Positions 23,808 to 31,474 of a DNA stretch of 54,361 nt are shown here, one piece after another. The stretch spans positions 1 through 54,361 of the forward strand of contig JASHPV010000183.1 of NCBI GenBank assembly GCA_030037875.1, read 5' to 3'. Each line of letters starts with the position of its first letter. The stretch's first letter is position 1. Origin of the DNA: Thermoplasmata archaeon. Lineage in GTDB: Archaea; Thermoplasmatota; Thermoplasmata; Lutacidiplasmatales; UBA184. The notes under the pieces are model-generated. The model saw nothing but the letters and a program-made list of their open reading frames with translations, was not told the origin of the DNA and did no database searches. Both the position numbers and the translations under genes were made by a program.

Positions 23808-24772
23808 CCGAACCCTCCATCCCGCCGCAGGTTCTCCCCGTCGTCGCGCGCGCGCCCGGGAAGTGCATATTGTTCGGCGAGCACGCGGTGGTCCGGGGCC
23901 AGCCGGAAGTGCTCTTGGCCATCGACGTCTACTGCCAGGTGGGGATCCGACCCGCTCCCGAGTGGCGGCTCAACGGGCACGCGGACCCCGTCGCCGGGCA
24001 TCCGTACCTTCAGGCCGCGATCCGCGAGCTGTGGTCGAACGGGACCCCGCTCGATGTATCCGTTGTCTCCCGGATACCGAAAGCGTCGGGGATGGGGTCC
24101 TCCGCGGCGTTCGTTGCCGGCCTCGTCGCCGCGATGAGCGCGGCCCAAGGAGGCGTCGACCGGGCCAAACTCGCGCAGCAGGTCTTCGCGGTCGAGCGGA
24201 ACGCCCAGGGAGTGGGGAGTCCCGGGGACACGTCGGCCGCGGTCGCAGGAGGGTACTTGACGCTGAACACTGAGGTCGAAGCGGTCGGAGACCCGCTGTG
24301 GACGGTGACGGCGGAGCACGAACGCTGGACCATCCGGCGGGTCGCGGACCCCGGTTGGGTCTGGGTGGTGGCGTATTCCGGCCTCCCGAAAGCCACCGGC
24401 CCCAAGGTCCGGGCCGTGGCAGAGCGTTTCGCATCGGCCGAAGGACCGGAGCTCTTGCAACGGTTCTCGGAGGTGGCAACCGCGGGTCTGCGCGCCATGG
24501 CCAGCGAGGATGGACCCGAGACCGGCCGTCTCCTCGACGAGAATCAAGAGTTGCTTCGCGCCGTCGGGGTCTCGCATCCGCGTCTCGAGGCGCTGCTGGA
24601 CGCCGCCCGCCCGGCCGCCCTCGGGGCGAAGGTCACCGGCGCCGGGGGCGGCGGATCGATCGTAGCGCTTCCCAGGCCAGGGCAGGAGACCGACCTCGTC
24701 CGGCGCCTCGCCCGGGCCGGGGCGGTCCCGTTCGCGACGGGACCCGCCGCGCGCGGCGTGGAACTGGTCTGA
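23804..24772 (+). CDS. mvk: Mevalonate kinase (GHMP family)
   Basis: Phosphorylates mevalonate in isoprenoid synthesis, feeding the archaeal ether-lipid genes elsewhere in the window. GHMP motifs are in order: APGKCILFGEHAVVRGQPE (motif 1), IPKASGMGSSAAFVAGL (phosphate-binding motif 2), GSPGDTSAAVAGGYL with the catalytic Asp region, and the C-terminal AKVTGAGGGGSIVALP (motif 3). At 322 residues it has the usual archaeal size. Some Thermoplasmata use mevalonate 3-kinases instead; the motif 1 FGEHAVV favours classical mevalonate kinase. It ends the eL42-led run. Confidence 0.9.
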   Translation: MTEPSIPPQVLPVVARAPGKCILFGEHAVVRGQPEVLLAIDVYCQVGIRPAPEWRLNGHADPVAGHPYLQAAIRELWSNGTPLDVSVVSRIPKASGMGSSAAFVAGLVAAMSAAQGGVDRAKLAQQVFAVERNAQGVGSPGDTSAAVAGGYLTLNTEVEAVGDPLWTVTAEHERWTIRRVADPGWVWVVAYSGLPKATGPKVRAVAERFASAEGPELLQRFSEVATAGLRAMASEDGPETGRLLDENQELLRAVGVSHPRLEALLDAARPAALGAKVTGAGGGGSIVALPRPGQETDLVRRLARAGAVPFATGPAARGVELV

Positions 24773-24843
24773 CGGCGGCCCTCGACCCGAACGGGCTCGT
24801 GGCGGAGTCCGGGTTTATGTCGACCTGAGGCTCACGAGCCGCG

Positions 24844-25239
24844 ATGAACGCGGTCAAAGTGGAATTCGTGTACGCCGGTTTGCGGGTCCGCCATCTGGCC
24901 CGGTCGCTCCGGTTCTACCGGAAACTCGGCTTCCGAGTGGCCCGTCGTGGAACGATGAAACACGGAGGAACATGGGTTCAGCTCTCGTTCCCAGGGGCCA
25001 GCCAAAGGGTCGAGCTGAACTACTATCCAAGGTCGAACCAGTTTTACGAACCGTTCCGCAGGGGTACCGAGTTCGACCATCTCGGCTTTCGGGTCTCGGA
25101 CGTGGAGGCTTGGGAGATCGAGCTTCGCCGGCGCAGATTTCCGATCGTGGGGAGAATCCGGGAGGGTAACGAAAACCTTGTGTTCACGCGGGACCCCGAC
25201 GGGAACTGGGTCGAATTCTTTGGACCGCCCCCGGCCTAG
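24844..25239 (+). CDS. VOC-superfamily (glyoxalase/dioxygenase-like) protein
   Basis: A 131-residue protein with the paired beta-alpha-beta-beta-beta units of the vicinal oxygen chelate fold. Landmarks are YAGLRVRHLARSLRFYRKLG, then RVELNYYP, DHLGFRVSDVEAWE, and the closing FTRDPDGNWVEFFGPP carrying the usual metal-ligand glutamate. Substrate cannot be deduced. A GTTTATG near 24814 about 30 nt upstream may be its TATA box. It ends 10 nt from the convergent YchF-type gene. Confidence 0.88.
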   Translation: MNAVKVEFVYAGLRVRHLARSLRFYRKLGFRVARRGTMKHGGTWVQLSFPGASQRVELNYYPRSNQFYEPFRRGTEFDHLGFRVSDVEAWEIELRRRRFPIVGRIREGNENLVFTRDPDGNWVEFFGPPPA

Positions 25240-25249
25240 GTTCCGCGTG

Positions 25250-26446
25250 TCATCGGCGCGCCACGATACGGATCACTGCGCCCGCGTCGACCGGATGGTC
25301 GGCCGCGAGCGCTCGGTGCGTCCGCCCATCGATCGCCCGAATGAAATGTTCCCCGAGCTCACTATGGACCCGGAATGCCACGGCCCGCACGGGGGTTCCC
25401 GCCGGCACGAGGAACGCGTCCGGAAGGACACGCCCCTTCGAGTCGGTCCAGTGCGTCTCGTCTTCGACCGGAAACACCACGACCTGATGGAGGCGCTCGA
25501 ACACCATCGATTCGAGGAGCGGCTGCACGCCGGTCGTACCCCACCGTTTCAGCACCTGCCGAATCCCCTCGAGCCCCTTCGCCTGCGCGGGAGATAGCCT
25601 CGAAGGGTCCGGTACTTGGAAGTCCGCGTCCCCGGGTGAGTACGCGACGAGTCCGGCTTTCACAGCCCGGCGGAGTGTTAGCTCGGCCTCGGCGCTGGTC
25701 GGCTTCGCAGGGATCGGCCGGAGCGCTTGCTCGAGTTCCGAGGCCCGGTCCGGCGCGATGCGGTCACATTTATTGAGGGCCGCCGCGCGGGGCTTGGCCG
25801 CATCGAGCAGAACGCGAGCCAGACGCAACAAGTCTTCGGCGGACCACTTGGACGGATGGGCCCGGTCGATGGGGGCCTCGCGCAGCGCCGTTTGGATCGC
25901 GGCCGGCGCGATCTTGAGCCCCGTCAACCGGTGTTCGAGGTACTCCTCGATTTTCACACCCTCGAGCTCGGCCTTTCGGACCTGCCGGTCGAACTCTCGC
26001 TCGAGGAGTCCCGCCACCCAGTACGCGAGCTCATCGCCGAGCCAGCCCACCTCCTCGGCCGGCTCCTGAGAGCCGGGCGGAACCGGGTTCCCTTCCGGGT
26101 CCGTCGCCCCGGTCGCGTCGACGACTTGGATGAAGCCGTCCGCCACGCTCAGGTCGTTCAGAAACTGATTGCCCAGGCCGCGGCCTTCGTGAGCCCCGGG
26201 GACCAGTCCCGCCACGTCGACCAGGGAGACCGGCACCCATCGCACCCCATTCCGACAGGCCGCGTTGCCGGGAGTGCATGGCGTGCCACGTTCGGTGTGA
26301 GGACAGGGGAATCGAACCGCGGCCACGCCCCGATTGGGTTTCACGGTGGTGAACGGATACGGCGCCATCGTCGCGTCCAGTAGCGTGAGCGCGTTGAACA
26401 ACGTCGATTTTCCGACGTTCGGTTTCCCGACGATGCCAACTTCCAT
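25250..26446 (-). CDS. ychF: YchF/OLA1-type ribosome-associated GTPase
   Basis: A 398-residue Obg-family P-loop protein. G1 is GIVGKPNVGKSTLFNALT at the very N-terminus, then PYPFTTVKPNRG, G3 LVDVAGLVPGAHEGRGLGNQ and G4 NKCDR. The C-terminal TGS-like domain ends DHPVDAGAVIRIV. A Cys-containing insert (CPHTERGTPCTPGNAACRNG) between switch I and G3 is typical of archaeal members. G4 is NKCD, a GTP-type sequence, whereas bacterial and human YchF have NxxE and prefer ATP. Confidence 0.93.
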   Translation of the reverse strand: MEVGIVGKPNVGKSTLFNALTLLDATMAPYPFTTVKPNRGVAAVRFPCPHTERGTPCTPGNAACRNGVRWVPVSLVDVAGLVPGAHEGRGLGNQFLNDLSVADGFIQVVDATGATDPEGNPVPPGSQEPAEEVGWLGDELAYWVAGLLEREFDRQVRKAELEGVKIEEYLEHRLTGLKIAPAAIQTALREAPIDRAHPSKWSAEDLLRLARVLLDAAKPRAAALNKCDRIAPDRASELEQALRPIPAKPTSAEAELTLRRAVKAGLVAYSPGDADFQVPDPSRLSPAQAKGLEGIRQVLKRWGTTGVQPLLESMVFERLHQVVVFPVEDETHWTDSKGRVLPDAFLVPAGTPVRAVAFRVHSELGEHFIRAIDGRTHRALAADHPVDAGAVIRIVARR

Positions 26447-26475
26447 TGCGGCCCCCTATCGCTCGGCGGTCCAGT

Positions 26476-27024
26476 TTAGACCGTGTAGTCCGGTGGAATC
26501 TCGGCGAAGCCTTCGGCCCGGTTGACGGCGAGCGCCAGGGCGAACAGCAGGGAGCTCAGCCGATTCGCCCATTGGAGCAGCGTCTCCCGCTGGGGTTCCT
26601 CCGCGTGGAGCGCCCACAGATCTCGCTCGGCTCGCCGTGCGACCGCGCGGGCGTATTGAAGGTGCGCGCCGCCCGGTCCCCCCCGTGGGAGAACGAACGA
26701 ATGCATCGGGTCGAGGGAACCGGAGAGCCGGTCGGTCTCCGTCTCAAGACGATGCACGTGACGCGGCTCGATCCGATGGGCGTCTTTCGCCACCGGCCCG
26801 GGAGAAGCGATCTCGCTGTTCGCGATGAAGACCTCGTGCGATAATCGCCGGAGGAGCGCGCGCTCCTCCGGCCGGTTCGGGAGGAAGGATTCGGCCACTC
26901 CGAGCGCGGCCGCCAGCTCGTCGTAGCTGCCCAAGGCGCGGATACGCGCCGAGGCCTTGTTTACGCGCGCACCACCAGTGAGGCCGGTGTCCCCGCGGTC
27001 ACCGGTGCGGGAATAGAGCCGCGT
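26476..27024 (-). CDS. ATP:cob(I)alamin adenosyltransferase, PduO type, probable ACG start
   Basis: Makes adenosylcobalamin. The family signatures are LRRLSHEVFIANSEIA, the substrate-site PMHSFVLPRGGPGGAHLQYA and RAVARRAERDLWAL. The longest ordinary frame begins at TTG 26934, but coding clearly continues upstream through RLYSRTGDRGDTGLTGGARV, the conserved ATP-binding N-terminus. No ATG, GTG or TTG is available there. An ACG at 27024 stands exactly where the family Met is expected (giving TRLYSRTGD), and GGAGG lies 10 nt before it. That start gives 182 residues, normal for the family. A T-to-C sequencing error is the alternative. Confidence 0.88.
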   Translation of the reverse strand, partial: TRLYSRTGDRGDTGLTGGARVNKASARIRALGSYDELAAALGVAESFLPNRPEERALLRRLSHEVFIANSEIASPGPVAKDAHRIEPRHVHRLETETDRLSGSLDPMHSFVLPRGGPGGAHLQYARAVARRAERDLWALHAEEPQRETLLQWANRLSSLLFALALAVNRAEGFAEIPPDYTV

Positions 27025-27203
27025 GGAATTCGAGCCTCCGGTCGCCAGGGCAGCGCATCGAGCGGTGACCCCAACCCATGGATGGGGCAGTACGAAATAT
27101 TGAGCACCTCATTATGCTTGGCATCTTGTCGGCACGACCGACAGATGAAACCGCTGCGTTTGGCCCAGGCTATCCCCAGCTCTTCGGTTGCTTGCATTCC
27201 CAC
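26961..27203 (-). CDS. Possible small zinc-binding protein (80 aa)
   Basis: An 80-residue frame starting with GTG (or ATG at 27197) about 10 nt after the RHH stop codon. It contains ICRSCRQDAKHNEVLNISYC followed by PIHG: a CxxC and a CxxH about 20 residues apart, a possible zinc knuckle. The last 22 codons overlap the start of the adenosyltransferase in another frame and look like read-through rather than conserved protein. It could be a real small protein in an RHH-zinc-adenosyltransferase operon, or chance. No family recognised. Confidence 0.35.
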   Translation of the reverse strand: MGMQATEELGIAWAKRSGFICRSCRQDAKHNEVLNISYCPIHGLGSPLDALPWRPEARIPRGSIPAPVTAGTPASLVVRA

Positions 27204-27212
27204 ACCCGCGCG

Positions 27213-27611
27213 TTAGCGATCAAGGAGCTCGCGCCCCTCCCGGTCGGCCCGGCGTCGTCGTTCGGATCGGCCGGCCGTCTCCCGCGCCGCCCGGCGGAGG
27301 GCCGGGAGTCGCTCACCGTGGAGACGGCTCAGCTCCTGGACTCCGAGCGTCGCGACGAGGGTCACCGCCTCGTCGAGCGTTCGGGCCCAGCCATCCTCTA
27401 CGACATCTTCCAGCTCCGCCCGCAGACTCACGGGGAATTCGGAGGCCTTGGGCGGCGCTTCGATCGATTGCCGTACGAGTAACCGCACGGCATCCGACCG
27501 GGTCGCCACCCCCCGCGATTTCTGGAACTGGTCGAGTCGCTCGACCTCTTCGGGCGTGAGTCGCACGCCCAGAAAGTACGAGGCCGACTTCGTCGGGGTC
27601 GCTGACCGCAC
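27213..27611 (-). CDS. Ribbon-helix-helix (CopG-like) DNA-binding protein
   Basis: A 132-residue regulator. The RHH unit is SYFLGVRLTPEEVERLDQF followed by SRGVATRSDAVRLLVRQSI (strand, helix, turn, helix) in the N-terminal 50 residues. The C-terminal part is Arg/Glu-rich and probably helical. The start GTG lies about 25 nt after AAATATTTA at 27632-27640, so the message is leaderless. The adjacent palindrome AGATATATCT (27640-27649) would overlap the preinitiation complex and is a candidate operator for autoregulation. It is co-directional with the small zinc ORF and the adenosyltransferase. Confidence 0.82.
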   Translation of the reverse strand: MRSATPTKSASYFLGVRLTPEEVERLDQFQKSRGVATRSDAVRLLVRQSIEAPPKASEFPVSLRAELEDVVEDGWARTLDEAVTLVATLGVQELSRLHGERLPALRRAARETAGRSERRRRADREGRELLDR

Positions 27612-27630
27612 GCCGTTTAACAGAATTTAC

Positions 27631-27649
27631 CAAATATTTAGATATATCT
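27631..27649 (-). promoter_or_regulatory. TATA box plus overlapping 10-bp palindrome of the RHH gene
   Basis: AAATATTTA centred near 27636 lies 25 nt from the GTG start. AGATATATCT directly abuts it on the upstream side of the gene and is self-complementary, a plausible RHH-protein operator. Confidence 0.55.
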
Positions 27650-27668
27650 CAGATTTCGTTAAACAACC

Positions 27669-27722
27669 GGGGGCAGTCCCGCCGACCACTGACCCGAGCT
27701 TTCAAGCGCTGGCGCGCCGCCG
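27669..27722. repeat. 54-bp direct repeat, copy 1
   Basis: Begins GGGGGCAGTCCCGCCGACCA and continues GAGCTTTCAAGCGCTGG. Aligned by eye to copy 2 at 30937-30990 it matches at 50 of 54 positions without gaps. Similarity may extend about 12 nt upstream (TCGTTAAACAACC versus TCGTTTAACATA). The two copies bracket the 955-residue surface protein gene in the same orientation. Confidence 0.8.
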
Positions 27723-27880
27723 CCGCGTTTGGATTCATGGTGACGTACGAGTGAGACTCGTCCTACGCATATTGGACGGACCGACGGGGATCTGGCCATC
27801 GACCAATACTCGATGGTCTGACCCGGACCCGTGGGGCACCTGGGAGAGCTCTTTTCTTGTTACGCGTCTTTAAACCCTCC

Positions 27881-27888
27881 CTATATTT
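27881..27888 (+). promoter_or_regulatory. TATA box of the surface protein gene
   Basis: CTATATTT would place the transcription start near 27912, leaving about 22 nt of leader with a G-rich GGGGGT element just before the GTG at 27934. TTTAAA at 27869-27874 is an alternative. Confidence 0.5.
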
Positions 27889-27933
27889 CCACCTCGCGAG
27901 GCGGGCGGACATCCCGTCTCTCCGGGGGTCGTA

Positions 27934-30801
27934 GTGTGGTGTAAAGGCACCGCCGCTGAACCCTCACCCACAAACCGGAAGGCAGGTGCCCGGTGCGGAC
28001 GCGGGGCGCCATCAACACGAAGGGCAAACACCATTCCTGTCGTCGCGCTCACCCTCCTCGCGGTCGTCGCGGTTGCCGTCGTGCCTCCGCTCCAAACGGT
28101 CGCGGCAGCGAGCGGGGCGAGCGGTCATCGGACGCCCCCGTCGCAGCCCACGCCACCCCCGAGTTTCAACTGCGGGAGCTATGGCCAATCCCTCGACGTC
28201 TTTTCCCCGAACCCCGCCGCGGGCATCGCCGGAACACGGTTCACACTCCAAGGTTCGGGCTACTACAACGCCCCGTCCCCGGGAAATTTCACCATCTGGA
28301 TGGCCAGTTACACCGGCGGCGATCTTCTCTACTTCACGAAGGTAACGGCCGCCGAATACGAACGGGAGTGGCTGAAGGATCAACCCTTCTGGGTGAACGT
28401 CACCGTACCCGGAGAGGAATCCGGGAGCTCGCTTCCCCCGGGAGCCTACGAGTTCTGGTCGGTTAACGACTCCACGACGGATACGGGCTGTGCCAACTAC
28501 CCGTTCACGTTGACTGCTACCCCCCCGGCGGCGCTAGGTTGTGTGTCCTGGAACGCGACACTCACCCTCCTCTCTCCGATTCCGGCCACCGGAGGACCGG
28601 AAACTCCCGTCGTCCTGAACGGATCGGGCTTCTCCGAGACGGGGGCTACCGGGATTTACTGGGCCAACACGACCGGGTCAGCCTATCAGCTGGTCGGGTC
28701 TGCCGGCGCGGAGCCCCCAGGCGACTTTTTCGAGCTCACCGTCGACGCCCCTTCCGGTTACGCAGCGGGAACCTATGTCTTCTGGGGGGTCGATGAGGAT
28801 TCCGATTGCGCGGGCGTGGTGTTCGTACTCACCGCCGCACCGGCCCTCACCTTGTCCGCCACGTCGGGTCCCCCCGGCAGTGTCGTAACCGGAATGGGGA
28901 CCGGCTTTGCATCCGATTCGACGGTGACCTTCACCTTCGACGGCGCCCCGGCCCCCTCGGACTGTGCGACGAACAGCACCGGCGACTTCCCGGGCACCAC
29001 AGGCCTGCCGTGTACCTTCACCGTGCCACCGGTTGCGTATGGAGACGACGGGGGAGACAACGTGGCCGCCACCGACGCGTCCTCGCATTCGGCCTCGGCT
29101 TCGTTCACGGTGTTGCCTGAGATCACTCTGACCCCCAACATGGGGCCGATGGGGGGTGAATTCACCGTCACGGGCATCGGGTTCAGCCCGTCGCCGGATA
29201 CCGCCACTATCACCTTCGATGGTAATCTGATAGACCCGATCACCGACCTTCCCGCGTGCGATAACGAGACATCCCTGATCGATCTCAACGCGACCGGGGG
29301 ATTCACTTGCACGTTCACTGTACCGCCGTTTGCCACGTTCGGAGCCAACGAAGTTCAGGGAATGGATACGTCATCGGGCGCGCTGACGGCCGCGGTGACG
29401 TTCACAGTCCCGCCTGAGCTCTCGATCACGAGCTCGCCCACGGTGGGCCCCATCGGGACTCCGGTAACGGCGACGGGCGCGGGATGGACCCCCGGGGACT
29501 CGATCGCGCTCTGGGTCGCTCCGGTCAGCGACGAGTCTCAGATCACCGTGCTGAATTGTGTGGGCGCGCCCTCCGGCGAACCGACCGTCGCCTCGACGGG
29601 CGGGTTCACCTGCGATTTCGACTTCCCGTCGGTAGCCCCCGGGGCGTACACCGTCGCCGCGTCGGATGCGTCCCATGTTACCTACCCGCCCACCGTCATC
29701 TATTCGGGGAACACGTTCTACCTTGTCGGCCCCCTAATCACCGTGAATCCGAGCGCGGGTCCGATCGGATCCACTTTCACGGTGACTGGTACCGGTTTCG
29801 AGCCCTTCCCCTCTACTGCGATCGTCAGCTTTGATGGCCAACAGATCACACCGACGGGCGGTTCGGACTGCTCGTTCAACGATGTGCTGATTACGCTGAA
29901 CACGACCGGAGGATTCGTGTGCACCTTCTCGGTGCCAGAATCCGCGGCGCTCGGGGCCCACGAGGTGCGGGGCGACGACACCGGCACGGGCCTTCTCACC
30001 CCGGAGCAAACATTCATGGTCACGCTGAGTTTCGCGACGTTGTCACTTTCGCCGGATCAGGGTCCCGTCGGGACCGTGGTGTACCTGGCGGGGAGCGGGT
30101 ACGCTTCATTGGCATTGTTCGATTATTGTTTCGAGGGAAGCGGGGCGCCGGCGGCCTGCGGCAGCTCCCGGGAGTTTCTGACCACCCCTGGGGGGGACAT
30201 TCCATCGGGGACGGCCATTCAGGTGCCCTCAGGTGAAAACGCTCAGGTGGTGGTGTCCGCCCTCACGACCGGTACGCTGGAGGCCTCCGCGGCCTTCGCG
30301 TTGACCATCCCGTATGTCGAGACGGTGAGCTCGACCACGGGCACTTCGGGGTCCGCGACCTTCACCGTCAGCGGGCTGGCGGACAGCACGGCGTACTATG
30401 TCTATCTCGATACGGTACAAGGGGTGGCCTCAGTCACCTCCTACAACCCCCTGGGTACATGCACTTCCTCCGCGACCGGTGTGCTGACCGCCTGTACGGT
30501 CCCCATTCCGCACGGGCTCAGCGCGGGAACGTACTACGTAGATCTGTTCCAGGACCCTTCGCCGCCGCCTTTCATCTTCTCGGTGTTCAATTTCACAATC
30601 GCCCCCGCATCCTCGGCCGGGAACCATTTCTTCCTGTTTGGACTCACGACCCTCGAGCTCCTGATCATCGGGCTCGCCGTGATTCTGATCGCGGTACTGG
30701 CGGTAGGGATAACGATCGCACGACGACGAAGGCCGGCCCCCAGACCCCCAGCGCGTACGACGGGAACCGCTCCGAAGAGTCCTCCCAAATCGTCCTCTTA
30801 A
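27934..30801 (+). CDS. Large cell-surface protein with about eight Ig-like (IPT/TIG-like) repeats
   Basis: A 955-residue secreted protein. The signal segment IPVVALTLLAVVAVAVVPPL (about residues 34-53) follows a basic n-region. The body has repeated units opening like ITVNPSAGPIGSTFTVTGTG and continuing with a strand such as STAIVSFDG; I count eight: LDVFSPNPAAGIAG, LTLLSPIPATGGPE, LTLSATSGPPGS, ITLTPNMGPMGG, LSITSSPTVGPIG, the one above, LSLSPDQGPVG and VETVSSTTGTSGS. Scattered cysteines and NxS/T sites suit an exposed protein. It ends with one membrane helix (LELLIIGLAVILIAVLAVGI) and RRRRP. Start is GTG; no other canonical start precedes the signal segment. Adhesin or S-layer-associated role is inference. 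Confidence 0.82.
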   Translation: MWCKGTAAEPSPTNRKAGARCGRGAPSTRRANTIPVVALTLLAVVAVAVVPPLQTVAAASGASGHRTPPSQPTPPPSFNCGSYGQSLDVFSPNPAAGIAGTRFTLQGSGYYNAPSPGNFTIWMASYTGGDLLYFTKVTAAEYEREWLKDQPFWVNVTVPGEESGSSLPPGAYEFWSVNDSTTDTGCANYPFTLTATPPAALGCVSWNATLTLLSPIPATGGPETPVVLNGSGFSETGATGIYWANTTGSAYQLVGSAGAEPPGDFFELTVDAPSGYAAGTYVFWGVDEDSDCAGVVFVLTAAPALTLSATSGPPGSVVTGMGTGFASDSTVTFTFDGAPAPSDCATNSTGDFPGTTGLPCTFTVPPVAYGDDGGDNVAATDASSHSASASFTVLPEITLTPNMGPMGGEFTVTGIGFSPSPDTATITFDGNLIDPITDLPACDNETSLIDLNATGGFTCTFTVPPFATFGANEVQGMDTSSGALTAAVTFTVPPELSITSSPTVGPIGTPVTATGAGWTPGDSIALWVAPVSDESQITVLNCVGAPSGEPTVASTGGFTCDFDFPSVAPGAYTVAASDASHVTYPPTVIYSGNTFYLVGPLITVNPSAGPIGSTFTVTGTGFEPFPSTAIVSFDGQQITPTGGSDCSFNDVLITLNTTGGFVCTFSVPESAALGAHEVRGDDTGTGLLTPEQTFMVTLSFATLSLSPDQGPVGTVVYLAGSGYASLALFDYCFEGSGAPAACGSSREFLTTPGGDIPSGTAIQVPSGENAQVVVSALTTGTLEASAAFALTIPYVETVSSTTGTSGSATFTVSGLADSTAYYVYLDTVQGVASVTSYNPLGTCTSSATGVLTACTVPIPHGLSAGTYYVDLFQDPSPPPFIFSVFNFTIAPASSAGNHFFLFGLTTLELLIIGLAVILIAVLAVGITIARRRRPAPRPPARTTGTAPKSPPKSSS

Positions 30802-30936
30802 CGTCGCCGGGAAAGCGCCGGGCGAGCCAGAAAACTTTCCGAGGCGCTCGGGAGCCCCGACTTCCCGGCGAAGCGGTCCCCAACGAATACGGGTCGGTGG
30901 CCTATGCCCCCACTTCGAATTCGGTCGTTTAACATA

Positions 30937-30990
30937 GGGGGCAGTGCCGCCGACCACCGACCCGAGCTTTCAACCGCTGGTGCGCCGCCG
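30937..30990. repeat. 54-bp direct repeat, copy 2
   Basis: Begins GGGGGCAGTGCCGCCGACCA; differs from copy 1 at four positions by my alignment. TTTAACAT just upstream (30928-30935) resembles a TATA box. On the upstream side TGCCCCC at 30905-30911 can pair with GGGGGCA at the start of this copy. Confidence 0.8.
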
Positions 30991-31021
30991 GGCTTAGGGG
31001 TCTAGAGCGCCGCAACGCAGG

Positions 31022-31061
31022 ATCCCCCAAGAACCTGGGGGGTGCCCCGGCCGCGCGGGGC
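31022..31061. other. Two tandem GC-rich hairpins
   Basis: ATCCCCCA pairs with TGGGGGGT around AGAACC (31022-31043), and GCCCCG pairs with CGGGGC around GCCGCG (31044-31061). They follow repeat copy 2 and precede the G-runs. They could be part of a structured RNA; archaeal termination does not normally need hairpins. Confidence 0.4.
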
Positions 31062-31474
31062 GGGCGAGGATGAGTGGCGGACTGGGGAGGGGGGTCAAGG
31101 GAGGGGGCGAAGGCTGCTTAAGACGAAATCTCCTCTCTCGCTCGTGTCAGACGTAGCCTCCTACATCGCCATCGGCCTCGTGTGGCCCCCCGACTCGATG
31201 ACCGCGTTCTCCCGCGGCCGGAATATGAGGTACTTGGTTGCGATGTTGCGCGACGCGTCGTGAGCCGGTTTCGAGGGAATCTCCGCCATGCGACGAACCC
31301 GAGATCGGCCGGCTCACTTGTAGCCCGCTGAGGGGTCGTGAAACAGAGCGGGGGAACTCCATCGCCTTCGTAGCGAGAGGGACGTGTGGGCTCGATTCTT
31401 GAGCCGCTATGTCCACGTTGGCTTTTTCGGAAGAGATGTTAATGGCCGTCCCGGCTGCAGTCCGGAACGGTGCA

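Larger units (their letters stand above)
27612..27933. other. Noncoding region between RHH gene and surface protein gene
   Basis: About 320 nt without a credible gene. It holds the RHH promoter, the first copy of the 54-bp direct repeat, a perfect 6-bp stem with 3-nt loop (ACGAGTGAGACTCGT, 27745-27759), and the likely promoter of the surface protein (CTATATTT, 27881-27888). The inner part of the region shows no protein-like reading frame on either strand. Confidence 0.6.
30802..31474. other. Noncoding region with repeat copy 2, tandem hairpins and G-runs
   Basis: About 670 nt without a credible gene. It holds repeat copy 2 (30937-30990), two adjacent GC hairpins (31022-31043 and 31044-31061), and four G-runs within 31084-31107 that could form a quadruplex. 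The longest plus-strand frame here (to 31263) has no recognisable domain. A structured noncoding RNA or a degraded insertion are both possible; neither is shown. Confidence 0.5.

Noticed and set aside
31042..31263. Plus-strand frame ending VASYIAIGLVWPPDSMTAF and beyond, possibly a transposase remnant
   Set aside because: No recognisable motif, half of it lies in G-rich noncoding DNA, and no inverted repeats or companion genes support an insertion sequence.
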